Shown: positions 35,616 through 46,243, counted from the stretch's first letter. The stretch: 64,000 nucleotides of DNA from Oceanispirochaeta sp. M1 (GCF_003346715.1 NZ_QQPQ01000006.1:1-64000); one strand, 5' to 3'. Program-made: numbers and translations. The notes: a model not told the origin generated them from the sequence alone.

Positions 35616-38429
35616 ATGAAGAATCTGATAATTAAAGGTGCCAGGGAACACAACCTTAAAAATATAAACCTGGAACTCCCCAGGGACAGTTTTATTGTCA
35701 TTTCGGGGCTTAGCGGAAGTGGTAAATCGTCTCTTGCGTTTGATACAATATTTGCCGAAGGACAGAGACGCTATGTGGAATCTCTGTCGGCATATGCCCG
35801 TCAGTTTTTAGGCAGAATGGAAAAACCCGATGTGGATTACATCGAGGGACTCTCTCCTGCCATTTCCATAGAACAGAAAACAACCCATAAGAACCCCCGG
35901 TCAACGGTGGGAACCATTACCGAAATATATGACTATCTCAGACTTCTTTTCGCAAGGGTGGGAGTTCCTTACTGTCCTGAATGCGGTGTGGAGATCAAAG
36001 AGCAGTCTGTAGATCAGATCATCGATGCCGTCCGCTCCAAGGAGGAGGGTTGTAAGCTTGTTATTCTCTCCCCTCTGGTCAGGGGTAAAAAGGGCGAGCA
36101 TAAAAAGATCTTTGAAGATGCATTGAAATCCGGTTTTGTCCGCGTCAGAGTGGATGGGGAAATCCTATCCCTGGAAGATGAAATAAAACTGGAAAAGAAT
36201 AAGAAACACTCCATTGAAGTTGTTGTAGACAGGGTGAAGCTGAGTGACGAGACTATCTCACGCCTGACTCAGTCTATTGAGACGGCCCTTACTCTGTCTG
36301 AAGGACAGGTGATAATACAGGACAAAGGGGAAGAAACAGAACAGTTCTTTTCTGAGAAAAACTCCTGTCCCAGCTGTGGATTCAGTATGCCTGAACTGCA
36401 GCCCAGACTCTTCAGTTTCAATAACCCCTTCGGAGCCTGTCCAGACTGTTCCGGTCTGGGACAGACTCTTGAATTCTCCAGAGACAAGATATTTCCCGAC
36501 CTGAGCCTCTCGTTCAATAAACACGGAGTGGCTCCTTATAATCCCAAGGCAAACTGGCATCGCAGCTGGTTTGAAGCCATGGCAAAGTTCTACGATTTTT
36601 CACTGGATACTCCCCTGGAGGATCTGGAGCCCAAAATCCTTGATATTATGCTCTATGGTTCGGATGATCCCATGGAAGTGCTTTATGAAAATAAAGAAGG
36701 AACCGGCCGTTTTGAATATAAATCCCAGTACAAGGGAATTATTGATGACCTGAAACGCCGGTATAGAGAGAGCAGTTCCGATTCAATGAAAACCTGGATC
36801 GAAGAGTATATGGAAAAAAAAACCTGCCACAGCTGTGGTGGTAAAAGGCTTAAAAGTGAAGCTCTTCATGTTCTTGTCCATAAAAAGAATATCCATGAGC
36901 TTACTAATCTTTCCATCAAGGACTGTAGTTCATTTTTTAAAAATCTGAAACTCAACGAGACCGAGACCCATATCGCAAAGCAGATCATGAAAGAGATCAA
37001 GGATCGTCTGAGCTTTCTCGAAAGCGTTGGACTCGAGTATCTGACCCTTCATCGTGAAGCCGCCACCCTGTCTGGAGGTGAAGCTCAGAGAATACGCCTG
37101 GCTACTCAGATCGGATCTTCACTGGTTGGTGTTCTCTATATTCTGGATGAACCCACAATCGGACTTCATCAGAGGGACAATGAACGCCTTATCAATACTC
37201 TCAAACATCTGCGGGATATCGGAAATACTCTGATCGTTGTCGAGCATGATGAGCAGACCCTGAAGACCGCCGACTATATTGTAGATATCGGTCCCGGAGC
37301 TGGAATCCACGGTGGGCGGATAGTCGCCGAGGGAACCGTGGAAGAGATTATGAAAAACCCGAACAGCCCGACAGGCCTTTTTTTGAGCGGAGCAATCACC
37401 ATTGATGCACCCGGAGAGCGCCGCAAAGGTACAGGTAAATTTATCCATGTCAAAGGCTGTACCGAACATAACCTGAAAAACCTGGATCTCAGCATTCCTC
37501 TTGGAACCATGACAGTTATCACAGGTGTTTCAGGTTCCGGTAAATCCACATTCCTTACGGATATTTTGTATCCCGGTCTGAGTAACCATCTCAACAAATC
37601 TAAAAAGAGAGTAGGTGAGTGTACAAGTATTGAAGGGATGGATGAGATTGATAAGGTCATCTGTATAGATCAGAGTGCCATCGGCCGGACTCCCCGTTCA
37701 AACCCGGCCACCTATATAGGATTGTTTACACCCATCAGGGATCTATTCTCCTCACTACCCGATTCCAAGGCAAGAGGATATAAGCCGGGCCGTTTCTCCT
37801 TCAATGTGAAGGGTGGACGCTGTGAGAACTGTCAGGGTGCGGGTACACAGAAAATTGAAATGCACTTTCTCCCTGATGTATATGTCACCTGTGATGTTTG
37901 CAAGGGTAAGAGATTCAACAGGGAAACCCTGGAAATACGCTATAAGGGAAAAAATATTCATGATGTACTGGATATGCCCATCGATGAAGCGGTTGAATTT
38001 TTCTCTCCCATTCCAACCATCGCACATAAGTGCAGAACCCTGCTGTCAGTAGGACTGGGATACATAAAACTGGGACAGTCTGCTCTGACTCTTTCGGGTG
38101 GAGAAGCCCAGCGTGTTAAACTGTCTCTGGAGCTCTCAAAGCGACAGACAGGAAAGACCTTCTATATCATAGACGAGCCCACAACAGGTCTTCATTTTGC
38201 AGATGTTAAGCAGCTGCTGGATGTTTTACAGACCCTGGTTGAGAAAAAAAATACAATCTGCATGATTGAACATAATCTTGATGTTATAAAAGTCTCGGAC
38301 CATGTTATTGATCTGGGGCCCGAAGGAGGGGATAAGGGAGGTCATCTTGTTGCCGCCGGCACACCTGAGGAAGTTGCCCGCTGTAAGAAATCATATACAG
38401 GAAGGTTTTTGAAAGAACTTCTCCCCTGA
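35616..38429 (+). CDS. uvrA: UvrABC excinuclease subunit A
   Basis: A 937-residue ABC-type damage sensor. The first Walker A is 'GLSGSGKS' (31-38); '[16 protein letters not shown]' and '[17 protein letters not shown]' follow. Zinc modules include '[20 protein letters not shown]...CPDC' and '[16 protein letters not shown]...CDVC'. The two ABC signatures read '[12 protein letters not shown]' and '[12 protein letters not shown]', and the second Walker A is 'GVSGSGKST'. Length is normal. Nucleotide excision repair; pairs with UvrB from this window. lptD follows after two bases, as in Treponema. Confidence 0.98.
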   Translation: MKNLIIKGAREHNLKNINLELPRDSFIVISGLSGSGKSSLAFDTIFAEGQRRYVESLSAYARQFLGRMEKPDVDYIEGLSPAISIEQKTTHKNPRSTVGTITEIYDYLRLLFARVGVPYCPECGVEIKEQSVDQIIDAVRSKEEGCKLVILSPLVRGKKGEHKKIFEDALKSGFVRVRVDGEILSLEDEIKLEKNKKHSIEVVVDRVKLSDETISRLTQSIETALTLSEGQVIIQDKGEETEQFFSEKNSCPSCGFSMPELQPRLFSFNNPFGACPDCSGLGQTLEFSRDKIFPDLSLSFNKHGVAPYNPKANWHRSWFEAMAKFYDFSLDTPLEDLEPKILDIMLYGSDDPMEVLYENKEGTGRFEYKSQYKGIIDDLKRRYRESSSDSMKTWIEEYMEKKTCHSCGGKRLKSEALHVLVHKKNIHELTNLSIKDCSSFFKNLKLNETETHIAKQIMKEIKDRLSFLESVGLEYLTLHREAATLSGGEAQRIRLATQIGSSLVGVLYILDEPTIGLHQRDNERLINTLKHLRDIGNTLIVVEHDEQTLKTADYIVDIGPGAGIHGGRIVAEGTVEEIMKNPNSPTGLFLSGAITIDAPGERRKGTGKFIHVKGCTEHNLKNLDLSIPLGTMTVITGVSGSGKSTFLTDILYPGLSNHLNKSKKRVGECTSIEGMDEIDKVICIDQSAIGRTPRSNPATYIGLFTPIRDLFSSLPDSKARGYKPGRFSFNVKGGRCENCQGAGTQKIEMHFLPDVYVTCDVCKGKRFNRETLEIRYKGKNIHDVLDMPIDEAVEFFSPIPTIAHKCRTLLSVGLGYIKLGQSALTLSGGEAQRVKLSLELSKRQTGKTFYIIDEPTTGLHFADVKQLLDVLQTLVEKKNTICMIEHNLDVIKVSDHVIDLGPEGGDKGGHLVAAGTPEEVARCKKSYTGRFLKELLP

Positions 38430-38431
38430 GC

Positions 38432-41400
38432 ATGAAAAAATATCAGAGAACTGCAGCATTTCTACTCCTCTTTTATCTCCTGACACCGGTGTTCTCTCAG
38501 GAGATCGGGGAAGACGCCCCTTTGTCTGAAGCCGAGGGCGAACCTGAGGCTCAACCTGAGGCTCAACCTGAGGCTCAACCTGAGGCTCAACCTGAACTCA
38601 GCCTCTATGAAAAGACGATGATCAAAGACATCGAAACAGCCTCATACTACGAACTTGTGGCCTGGTGTCGCAGCCTGGATCTGAGTGACGGCGGTGATTC
38701 AGCCTCCCTCAAAAAATCCCTTTTCCAACACTACAGTCTGAGCCCCTCAAAGAAACGATCTGAAGATTCCAATGTCTCAATCATTACAGTCAAATCTGCT
38801 TATAATACCGACTACTTTACTGTCGAGGAAAATGATCAGCAGATGATCGTACTCAAGGGTGATGTGGAAGTGGAGATGGTCGAGAGCGGCTCAAACCCCC
38901 GTACACATATAATCAAGGCAGAAGAGCTTATCTTTAACCAGACTGAGCAGGTTATTACTGCCCGGGGTAATCTGGAATATACTCTTATCAGTTCTGATTC
39001 AAAGGATATTTTCTACGGCGACAGTCTGGACTTTTCGGTGAGTTCATGGAGCGGACTTATCTTCAAGGGAACATCCTTGAGGGATGAGGAAGTGGAAGGC
39101 GAGAGCCAGACCTTCTATTTCAATGGAAACATATTAAAAAAATCAGGGAAGGGCGGTATCTTTATTCTGGATGACGGCCTGATCAAGACTCAGGACCGGG
39201 AAGATCCGGATTTTCATCTGAAGGCAAAAAAACTGTGGCTTTTGGGGCCCCAGGAGTGGGGAATCCTCAGCGGAGTTCTCTATGTGGGACACGTACCGCT
39301 TCTGTATATTCCCTTCTATTTTAAACCTGGTAACGAGCTGATTTTTAACCCGGTGATTGGACAGAAGACCCGTAAAGGAACATTCCTGCAGACTACAACT
39401 TATCTTATGGGTCAGAAGGTTAAGTCTGATGATGATGACTCCTCTTTTTTCAATTTAGGAGGTAGTTCCGACAATTATATCCTGGTGAGGGAAGGGCTGT
39501 ATTTATTCAAGGAAGAGAATCTGTCTAAAGATCCCGTCAATGAAGACTATCTTAAGTTTATGGCCGACTGGTATGGCAAGCTGGGGGCTTTTACCGGCCT
39601 GAGCGGTAGTTTTGCAAATCATGGTCTGCTTAAAAAGGTGGATTTTAACAGCGGATTAGGGGTCAGCCGTAATATAGACGGTAATGAAAACATCTATTTT
39701 GAAGATGACTCAGGTAATTATGAGCCTGAGTGGAACAGCACCATCATTGGTGATACTGACCTGCCTTTCCGCTGGGGAAGTGACCTGACATTTACAGCGG
39801 GAGATTTCAGCGGAGATTTAAGCTTTTACTCGGACCCCTATTTTAATGAAGATTTTCTGGATCGAGAAGAGAACTTTGACTGGCTGAACAATATTCTCAC
39901 CGCGGATGACAGTGAAGACAGAATCCCCGAGACAGTAACTGACATGGACTGGGTTATCTCCTATTCAAGAACCTTTCAGCCTGAGTTTATGAAACCTTTT
40001 GTTGATTCCATCGCTATTTCTCCTGTGAGGATGAATATGGAGTGGAATCGAAGAGATAATGAGGCGGTTGAGAGTGAACTATCTCCTTCTCGGGTCTTTT
40101 TCTATCCTGAAAAACTGAACTTACCCTATGGTTCAATCACTCTTTCGGGTAAACCGGTTTCCTATTCAAGTAAAGAGGGCTGGGGCTGGAATCGTGATGT
40201 TACAGATGAAGAAGAGGATGAAGAGCGTGAGACCCTCTCTCCTCCCTGGGATCAGAATGAGGACGGAGATGAAGAGAGCAGCGGCGAAGAGGAGAGGGGC
40301 CTTCTCCCGGCTGTTCCCTGGTCTGCTCTTTTTACCAGCACCATACCCCAGTTTTACAGCGGAAGCTTCAGTTATAATTTTAAGACGGATTTCAATATTG
40401 AAGGATTTACAGACCACGCGGAGTGGACAGAGCCTGGTCATATCAACTTTAAGATGGAAGAGTCCTATTTTCTGAACAACAATAGACTTACCACTGTTAT
40501 AGATAACAATTTTTTGGATAGCCGTATTCAGCTGGTGAACAACAACTCCTATACAAATAACTACAGGAATCATCTTAAGGTATTCGGTCTGGATGACAGT
40601 GATGTGGATTATGACCAGAAATTGAGCGACTACCGGGCCAGGTCCATCGACTGGAATAACACCTTCAAGTCAACGGTCTATCCATTAAAGTTCAACAAGG
40701 TATTCGGGGCAAGCAATTTCACATATAATCTGGATAATCAGCTCTATAAAAAAACTTTTGAGTCCTATGAAGAAGGGGGAGACCCTGTTTATGACGAGGT
40801 ATGGGCTGAATGGGATGAAGATACCATCAATCAGCATAAAGTCGGTGCCATTCTGAAATATACCGGGAATTATATCTTCGCTTCCAGCGATTCCAATTTC
40901 AATCTGCCCCCCCTGGACCGGAGGGAGACCTATACAAATACCCTGGGATATGATGTGTTCAAATGGAGAACTTCCGTAAGCCAGACATCTATCAGAGAAG
41001 AGAAACAAGAGGATAATCCGGACTGGGATGGAGAAGTCTGGACATTTCAGCCCTTTATCTTTACTTCTTCCTATAAACCTATGGATAAAATTTCAATTAA
41101 TCAGTCTCTTGAGTACGATATCGAAGAGAAGGAACTTACAAAAAGTATCTCATCTGTCTCAGTCTTCGGTCTGTACTCAAGTTACACCCACGAGTATACA
41201 ACTCCCTATACCTGGGACAAGGAAAATCACAGCTGGATTGCCGGTGATGATGCCTTCATTCCCTCCAAGCTCAGTGCGGGGTATAAGTATGATCTAACAG
41301 ACTGGACTTTCTGGAAAAAAAGGATGCGCTTCACCACCAATCTGGATATTGGATGGACCACCAATCTACAGCAGTTCAATGATAATTCACTCAGTTTAGG

Positions 41401-41803
41401 CTGGGGATTCAATTACCATATCCATGAATTTCTTGATTTTAAATTCACAATGAGTTCAAAAAACAAGAATATGTATCTCTACTTTGAACAGTACAGGAAC
41501 AAACTGGGAATAGATGAGAACTACAGCTTTTGGGAAGATATGTTTAAGTCCCTGAACTTCTTCAGTAAGGATCAGCAGGACCGTTATGACTCTAACTTCA
41601 ATTTGGACAGCATCAATCTTGAACTTGTTCATCATCTGAGAGACTGGGACTTGACTTTCCTCTATTCAGGTTCTCCCAAACTGGAGGATAAATCCTATGA
41701 TTGGTACTCTGAATTTTCTATTGCTGTGGTCTGGAATCCCATACCCCAGATCAAATCACTGGTACAGAGAAAGGGTGAAGACTGGACCGTGGATAATCGC
41801 TGA
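38432..41803 (+). CDS. LptD/OstA-like outer-membrane assembly protein
   Basis: A 1123-residue exported protein with a signal peptide (1-22), an acidic Pro/Glu/Ala/Gln repeat tract (36-55), and a short helix-extension-helix segment at about 67-103 resembling SAP/LEM-type folds ('YYELVAWCRSLDLSDGG...LKKSLFQHY'). An LptA/OstA-like beta-jellyroll follows (about 115-260: 'IVLKGDVEVEM...LIFNQTEQVITARGNLEY'), then a large Asp/Trp-rich C-terminal barrel region. 'LYVGHVPLLYIPFYFKPGNELIFNPVIG' matches the LptD entry block. It would insert glycolipid or LPS-like lipid into the outer membrane. Gene order after uvrA matches the Treponema LptD homologue. Confidence 0.85.
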   Translation: MKKYQRTAAFLLLFYLLTPVFSQEIGEDAPLSEAEGEPEAQPEAQPEAQPEAQPELSLYEKTMIKDIETASYYELVAWCRSLDLSDGGDSASLKKSLFQHYSLSPSKKRSEDSNVSIITVKSAYNTDYFTVEENDQQMIVLKGDVEVEMVESGSNPRTHIIKAEELIFNQTEQVITARGNLEYTLISSDSKDIFYGDSLDFSVSSWSGLIFKGTSLRDEEVEGESQTFYFNGNILKKSGKGGIFILDDGLIKTQDREDPDFHLKAKKLWLLGPQEWGILSGVLYVGHVPLLYIPFYFKPGNELIFNPVIGQKTRKGTFLQTTTYLMGQKVKSDDDDSSFFNLGGSSDNYILVREGLYLFKEENLSKDPVNEDYLKFMADWYGKLGAFTGLSGSFANHGLLKKVDFNSGLGVSRNIDGNENIYFEDDSGNYEPEWNSTIIGDTDLPFRWGSDLTFTAGDFSGDLSFYSDPYFNEDFLDREENFDWLNNILTADDSEDRIPETVTDMDWVISYSRTFQPEFMKPFVDSIAISPVRMNMEWNRRDNEAVESELSPSRVFFYPEKLNLPYGSITLSGKPVSYSSKEGWGWNRDVTDEEEDEERETLSPPWDQNEDGDEESSGEEERGLLPAVPWSALFTSTIPQFYSGSFSYNFKTDFNIEGFTDHAEWTEPGHINFKMEESYFLNNNRLTTVIDNNFLDSRIQLVNNNSYTNNYRNHLKVFGLDDSDVDYDQKLSDYRARSIDWNNTFKSTVYPLKFNKVFGASNFTYNLDNQLYKKTFESYEEGGDPVYDEVWAEWDEDTINQHKVGAILKYTGNYIFASSDSNFNLPPLDRRETYTNTLGYDVFKWRTSVSQTSIREEKQEDNPDWDGEVWTFQPFIFTSSYKPMDKISINQSLEYDIEEKELTKSISSVSVFGLYSSYTHEYTTPYTWDKENHSWIAGDDAFIPSKLSAGYKYDLTDWTFWKKRMRFTTNLDIGWTTNLQQFNDNSLSLGWGFNYHIHEFLDFKFTMSSKNKNMYLYFEQYRNKLGIDENYSFWEDMFKSLNFFSKDQQDRYDSNFNLDSINLELVHHLRDWDLTFLYSGSPKLEDKSYDWYSEFSIAVVWNPIPQIKSLVQRKGEDWTVDNR
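38543..38590 (+). repeat. Four 12-base tandem repeats in the LptD-like gene
   Basis: Four exact copies of CCTGAGGCTCAA run from 38543 to 38590, followed by a partial copy. They are in frame and encode Pro-Glu-Ala-Gln four times. Because the unit is 12 bases, copy-number changes alter linker length without frameshift. Confidence 0.95.
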
Positions 41804-41816
41804 TGGCATCAAGTTC

Positions 41817-41846
41817 TTGACTATGGCTGTGTTCAGGCGTTAGAAT
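41817..41846 (+). promoter_or_regulatory. Predicted promoter of the phoH operon
   Basis: TTGACT at 41817-41822 and TAGAAT at 41841-41846, spaced 18 bases, each match the sigma-70 consensus at 5 of 6 positions. They lie in the short gap between lptD and phoH, so phoH-pgpH-ybeY-corC may have its own promoter. Confidence 0.45.
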
Positions 41847-41867
41847 GTTCGCTATTAAGGATTCTAA

Positions 41868-42830
41868 TTGATAAAAACAGAAATGATCGTCATTGAAGAT
41901 CCGGATACTCTTGGGAAAGTCTGCGGCGCAAATGACCGCAACCTGAAGCAGCTTGAAAGCCTGCTCGGATCTAAGATTTATACCCGGGGTAACGAGATTC
42001 ATCTTTCATCAGATAACGGGAAAATATACCACATATTTGAATCTATTCTCAATGACCTTCTTTTTTCTGTAAAAAGAAACCGTATTCCTGATGCCTATAT
42101 GATAGATACTCTGTTTCAGGCTTATGGTGATGAACAGAGCAGTATGGGAAGCATGGATTTTCTGGAAAATGAGCTGAATATACCCGGAGGCAGCGGTAGA
42201 ATCAGAGCCAGAAATCTTAATCAGGCACGTTATCTTTCTCAGATGCAGTCTCACGATCTCAGTTTTGGTATCGGACCTGCAGGTACGGGAAAGACTTTTC
42301 TTGCAGTCGCTTTTGCCCTGAATGAAATTCTTAACAGACGTTATAGAAAACTGATTCTTTCACGTCCTGTAGTAGAAGCAGGAGAGAGTCTTGGCTTTCT
42401 TCCCGGAGATCTGACTCAGAAGCTAGATCCCTACCTCAAACCTCTGTTTGACGCCATGGAAGAACTTTTGACCGCATCGGCTTTTCAAAAAATGCAGGAG
42501 ATGAACCTTTATGAAATATCCCCCCTTGCCTATATGAGGGGGCGAAGTTTGAAAAATTGTATTATAGTGCTTGATGAAGCACAGAATACTACACGGGAAC
42601 AGATGAAAATGTTTCTCACCCGGATGGGTGTGGGCTCCCGTGCTATTATTACGGGAGATCTGACACAGATAGATCTTCCTAATAAAGAAAAATCCGGTCT
42701 GCTTGAGGCAGAGCGACTGCTTAAGGATGTGGAAGGTATAGGCTTTTCATCATTCAAGCGGGGAGATGTCGTAAGGCATCATCTCGTATCAAAAATATTA
42801 GAGGCTTATGAACAGGAACATACGAGTTAA
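41868..42830 (+). CDS. phoH: PhoH-family ATPase
   Basis: A 320-residue cytoplasmic ATPase. A KH-like N-terminal region precedes Walker A 'GPAGTGKT' (136-143) and 'LDEAQN' (Walker B Asp236). Relatives are linked to RNA metabolism and lie beside ybeY. The start is TTG with AAGGA at 41856-41860; an in-frame ATG at 41883 would shorten it by five residues. It overlaps the next gene by 23 bases. Confidence 0.94.
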   Translation: MIKTEMIVIEDPDTLGKVCGANDRNLKQLESLLGSKIYTRGNEIHLSSDNGKIYHIFESILNDLLFSVKRNRIPDAYMIDTLFQAYGDEQSSMGSMDFLENELNIPGGSGRIRARNLNQARYLSQMQSHDLSFGIGPAGTGKTFLAVAFALNEILNRRYRKLILSRPVVEAGESLGFLPGDLTQKLDPYLKPLFDAMEELLTASAFQKMQEMNLYEISPLAYMRGRSLKNCIIVLDEAQNTTREQMKMFLTRMGVGSRAIITGDLTQIDLPNKEKSGLLEAERLLKDVEGIGFSSFKRGDVVRHHLVSKILEAYEQEHTS

Positions 42831-44997
42831 TTTTCTCGAACATCCCTTACTCAAAGACAACAAAACCGTCAATCGCAGACGGCTTATCTTATTTTACAGT
42901 TTATTTGTTGTCACAATTTTACTCCTGACCCAGTTTGACAAGATCTTTTTAAGAGAGACCTTTTACGGCTACAAGGTTGGAGACGTTGTGGAAGAGGAAG
43001 TTCTTCTCAGTAAATCACTGACATTTATAAATCAGGAAGCCAGTGAGAAAAAGATGAAGCTGGCAATGGAACTTATCCTGCCGGTTTATGTCGTTAAAGA
43101 TGATATCTCTCTGCGGATTTTGAGCAGTTATGACGAATTTTACAGCAAGCTGACCAAAATTGATGAGGATGAAGGGAACTACAGGGCAATCCTGGAGTCC
43201 ATGGAGAGCCATTATCCCGGTATCCAGTATCTGAATCATCTTCAGAATATAGATCCAGTCAGGGTTAACCTGATGCTAAACGGAGCCAGAGCTGTCATTG
43301 AGGAAATCCTTACAGGTGGTCTTATCAGTCATCTCAATGAGAGCCGCTCAGGGGCAACCGGTTTAATCGATATTGTCCACTCAGATTCCGGTGAAAAGTC
43401 AACACAGATGGTGGAGAACAGTATTCTTATCGATAACTGGCAGGAAAAAGCCCGTTCACGACTCGACAAGTTTGAGTTCTCAAGCGGTGAGGCCAAGTTT
43501 ATCGAGATGATTGTCTACTACTTTCTGGAACCCAACTGTTTTTTCTCTGCTGATCTGACAGATCTGAAGCAGCAGGAGGTCATGAAAACTATGACCCCTG
43601 TATGGATTCATCTGGATTCGGGAGATAAACTCCTTTCTAAAGACACCGTGATGACAGCATTCGAGATGGAAAAGCTCAATGCCTATCTGGATTTGAAGGG
43701 ACGTTTCAGTCTTCAGAACCTGGTAGCGCCCTTTTTCTATACATTTCTGGTGTTTGTTTTCCTTCTAGTGCTGCTTATCGCCTTTCCGGGGACTGCAGGG
43801 CTTCTTGTGAATCCTAATCTTCTGTTTTCCCTCTCCTGGTTTCATCTGGTGTCGACCCTTCTGATCTTCCGTTTTCTTTCGGTACCAGGAGGCGTTCCCG
43901 CGGTTCTTTTTATGCCCACCGGACTGGTCTGTATACTTCTCTCTCTGTTGCGTAACAGGAGGGAGACTATCGTTTTTGCCATGGTGCAGTCGGTTTTTGT
44001 TTTTTTTGTATTGAATTTTAATTCACAGGCTATGTATATGACCCTTTTCAGCGGTCTGGCCTCCTGTCTTGTGATTGAGGGAGCCGAAAAGAGAATAGAC
44101 CTGATCAAGGGCGGCGTATTTCTTGCGCTGTCACAGATGGCTCTGGCCATGCTGATGATGATGGTTCTGCCTCTCTCATTGAAAGTAATGCTTTTTGCAG
44201 TTGTATTGGCCGGTATCAATGGAATCTTAAGTGGATTCTTATCTCTTACAATTCTTCCTCTTTTTGAACATATTCTTAATCCCTGTACCACATTTCGGCT
44301 GCAGGAGCTGTCAGATCTGAATGCACCCATTATCAAGAGAATGCTGGCTCTGGCACCGGGAACCTATTCCCACTCCGTTAACGTAGCCAATATGGCCGAG
44401 ACGGGCTGCCGGAATATCGGTGCCAATGCGCTTCTGGCAAGGGTTGGTGCTTACTATCACGATATAGGTAAGATCGATCAGGCCAAGTATTTCAGTGAAA
44501 ATCAGAAGGAATATAATAAACATGATGATATGAAAACAACTTTATCGGTTGCAGTCATCAAATCTCATGTTAAAATCGGTATTGAGATGGCCCGGAACTT
44601 GAACCTTCCTGAGGGAGTCATCGACATTATCGCCCAGCATCACGGTACCAGTGTCATTGAGTATTTTTACCAGCAGGCGGTGAAAGAGAAAGGGGTTGAG
44701 AATGTACCCCTTGAGGCTTATTCCCACAGCGGCCCCCGTCCTCAGAGCAAGGAGGCGGCGGTTGTTATGCTGGCGGATATGGCTGAGGCCGCAACCCGCA
44801 GTATGCAGAAACCTACTGTAAACAAACTGGAGAAATATCTCTGGGATCTGATCATGGTCAGATTTAAAGACGGTGAGCTGAACGAGTGCGGAATGACTCT
44901 GCAGGAACTGGAAACAGTGAAATCTTCATTTGTTCATGTACTGACAGGGCATTATCATACTAGAATAGAGTATCCAGACAGGGAAGAAAGGAAATAG
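42808..44997 (+). CDS. 7TM-HD (PgpH-like) c-di-AMP phosphodiesterase
   Basis: A 729-residue membrane protein. One N-terminal membrane segment ('LILFYSLFVVTILLLTQF') precedes an extracytoplasmic 7TMR-HDED-type domain (about 40-300), then a cluster of membrane helices (about 305-485) and a cytoplasmic HD domain with His522, His551-Asp552 in 'YYHDIGK', and His611-His612. PgpH in Listeria cleaves cyclic di-AMP with this architecture. The position between phoH and ybeY is the usual one. Assigned as a c-di-AMP phosphodiesterase by family. Confidence 0.93.
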   Translation: MNRNIRVNFLEHPLLKDNKTVNRRRLILFYSLFVVTILLLTQFDKIFLRETFYGYKVGDVVEEEVLLSKSLTFINQEASEKKMKLAMELILPVYVVKDDISLRILSSYDEFYSKLTKIDEDEGNYRAILESMESHYPGIQYLNHLQNIDPVRVNLMLNGARAVIEEILTGGLISHLNESRSGATGLIDIVHSDSGEKSTQMVENSILIDNWQEKARSRLDKFEFSSGEAKFIEMIVYYFLEPNCFFSADLTDLKQQEVMKTMTPVWIHLDSGDKLLSKDTVMTAFEMEKLNAYLDLKGRFSLQNLVAPFFYTFLVFVFLLVLLIAFPGTAGLLVNPNLLFSLSWFHLVSTLLIFRFLSVPGGVPAVLFMPTGLVCILLSLLRNRRETIVFAMVQSVFVFFVLNFNSQAMYMTLFSGLASCLVIEGAEKRIDLIKGGVFLALSQMALAMLMMMVLPLSLKVMLFAVVLAGINGILSGFLSLTILPLFEHILNPCTTFRLQELSDLNAPIIKRMLALAPGTYSHSVNVANMAETGCRNIGANALLARVGAYYHDIGKIDQAKYFSENQKEYNKHDDMKTTLSVAVIKSHVKIGIEMARNLNLPEGVIDIIAQHHGTSVIEYFYQQAVKEKGVENVPLEAYSHSGPRPQSKEAAVVMLADMAEAATRSMQKPTVNKLEKYLWDLIMVRFKDGELNECGMTLQELETVKSSFVHVLTGHYHTRIEYPDREERK

Positions 44998-44998
44998 A

Positions 44999-45457
44999 AT
45001 GACAGAAATTGATATAATATCGCGTCTGGAAGAGGAACCGGGCTGGCTGGAAAATTACAGTGCATTTGTTCAGGCCGTACTGACCCTCGAGGATCTGACA
45101 GAATGGGAAATTTCATTGACTCTCTGTCATGATGCTTATATAAAAGAATTAAACGCTACCTACAGGGATAAAGATGAAGCAACAGATGTTCTCTCATTCT
45201 GTCAGAATGAGGGAGACGAGATTATGAGCTTTCCGGGTCAGCAGCTGAGCGCTGGAGATATTATAGTCTCCATGGATACCCTCGAGCGTAATGCAGAGCT
45301 TTACTCTGTTCCCCTGGAGGAAGAACTCAAACGTGTTACCATTCATGGAATACTACACCTCAAGGGCATGACCCATGAGACAAGAGAACCTGAAGAGAAA
45401 ATGCTGCAGTACCAGGAGAATCTTCTGGAAAAGACAGCGGAGTTCAAGGTTTTTTAG
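44999..45457 (+). CDS. ybeY: Endoribonuclease YbeY
   Basis: A 152-residue single-zinc endoribonuclease of rRNA maturation and ribosome quality control. The metal-binding motif is 'HGILHLKGMTH', with His116, His120 and His126; the family consensus ends G-Y-D-H, so Met-Thr replace Tyr-Asp here. 'YRDKDEATDVLSF' is the second signature. One base separates it from pgpH, and the next gene begins at the base after its stop. Confidence 0.95.
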   Translation: MTEIDIISRLEEEPGWLENYSAFVQAVLTLEDLTEWEISLTLCHDAYIKELNATYRDKDEATDVLSFCQNEGDEIMSFPGQQLSAGDIIVSMDTLERNAELYSVPLEEELKRVTIHGILHLKGMTHETREPEEKMLQYQENLLEKTAEFKVF

Positions 45458-46243
45458 GTGAGAACATTCAAATCTCTGTTTAAGAAAAAAGATAATCGCT
45501 CCTCCATCGTGAATCATGAAGCCCTTACCGACCTTAATGTGGTTGAAAAAGGTATGATCAAAGGAGTCGTGGAGCTTTCAGATACAAAAATCAAGGAAGT
45601 TATTATTCCCCGTATCGATGTAGTTTTTATACCTGCCGATATTGAGGAAGAGGAACTCTATGACATCCTCATGGAGTCGGGACACTCCCGCTTTCCTGTT
45701 TATGAAGATACCATCGACAATGTTGTGGGTGTTCTCTATGTAAAAGATCTTTTGAGCCTTCTTGTCAGAAAGAAGAGTATTGTTATCCGCGAGCTGATGA
45801 GAAAAGCCTATTTTGTCCCGGAGAGCATGAAGCTCGACGCTCTTTTGAAGGAATTCAAACACAGAAGAGTTCATATCGCCATTGTTGTAGACGAGTATGG
45901 TGGTGTTTCTGGTATTGTCTGTATGGAAGATATTATTGAAGAGATAGTAGGAGACATACAGGATGAGTTTGACAATGAGGATGATGATCTTCTGGAGATT
46001 GGAGACGGAACCTACCTCTGCGACGCCAGACTCAATATTGAAGATCTCAACGAGAAGCTGAATTTCAAGCTTCCCGAAGAAAAATTCGATACCTTCGGCG
46101 GATTTGTATTTGACCTGTTCGGTAAGATACCCGTAAGATTCGAAAAAGTAAGCTACAGTAATCTGGACTTCATAATTCAGAGTATGGATGGTCACAAAAT
46201 AAAAACTGTTAAAATAATGTTCAGGGATGATGCAGAAAAATAA
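45458..46243 (+). CDS. CorC/HlyC-family CBS-domain protein
   Basis: A 261-residue cytoplasmic protein starting at GTG. A CBS pair (about 40-165: 'IIPRIDVVFIPADIEEEELYDILMESGHSRFPVYEDTIDNVVGVLYVKDLL' and 'RRVHIAIVVDEYGGVSGIVCMEDIIEEIVGDIQDEFD') is followed by the CorC_HlyC C-terminal domain ('RLNIEDLNEKLNFKLPEEKFDTFGGFVFDLFGKIP'). This matches soluble YbeX/CorC, encoded beside ybeY in many bacteria, with roles in magnesium or ribosome homeostasis. Confidence 0.92.
   Translation: MRTFKSLFKKKDNRSSIVNHEALTDLNVVEKGMIKGVVELSDTKIKEVIIPRIDVVFIPADIEEEELYDILMESGHSRFPVYEDTIDNVVGVLYVKDLLSLLVRKKSIVIRELMRKAYFVPESMKLDALLKEFKHRRVHIAIVVDEYGGVSGIVCMEDIIEEIVGDIQDEFDNEDDDLLEIGDGTYLCDARLNIEDLNEKLNFKLPEEKFDTFGGFVFDLFGKIPVRFEKVSYSNLDFIIQSMDGHKIKTVKIMFRDDAEK

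Noticed and set aside
38543-38590. CRISPR-like tandem array
   Set aside because: Units are directly adjacent 12-mers without spacers and lie in frame inside a coding sequence.
45578-46195. 205-codon minus-strand ORF opposite the CorC-type gene
   Set aside because: Mirror of the CBS coding region; composition explained by the real gene.
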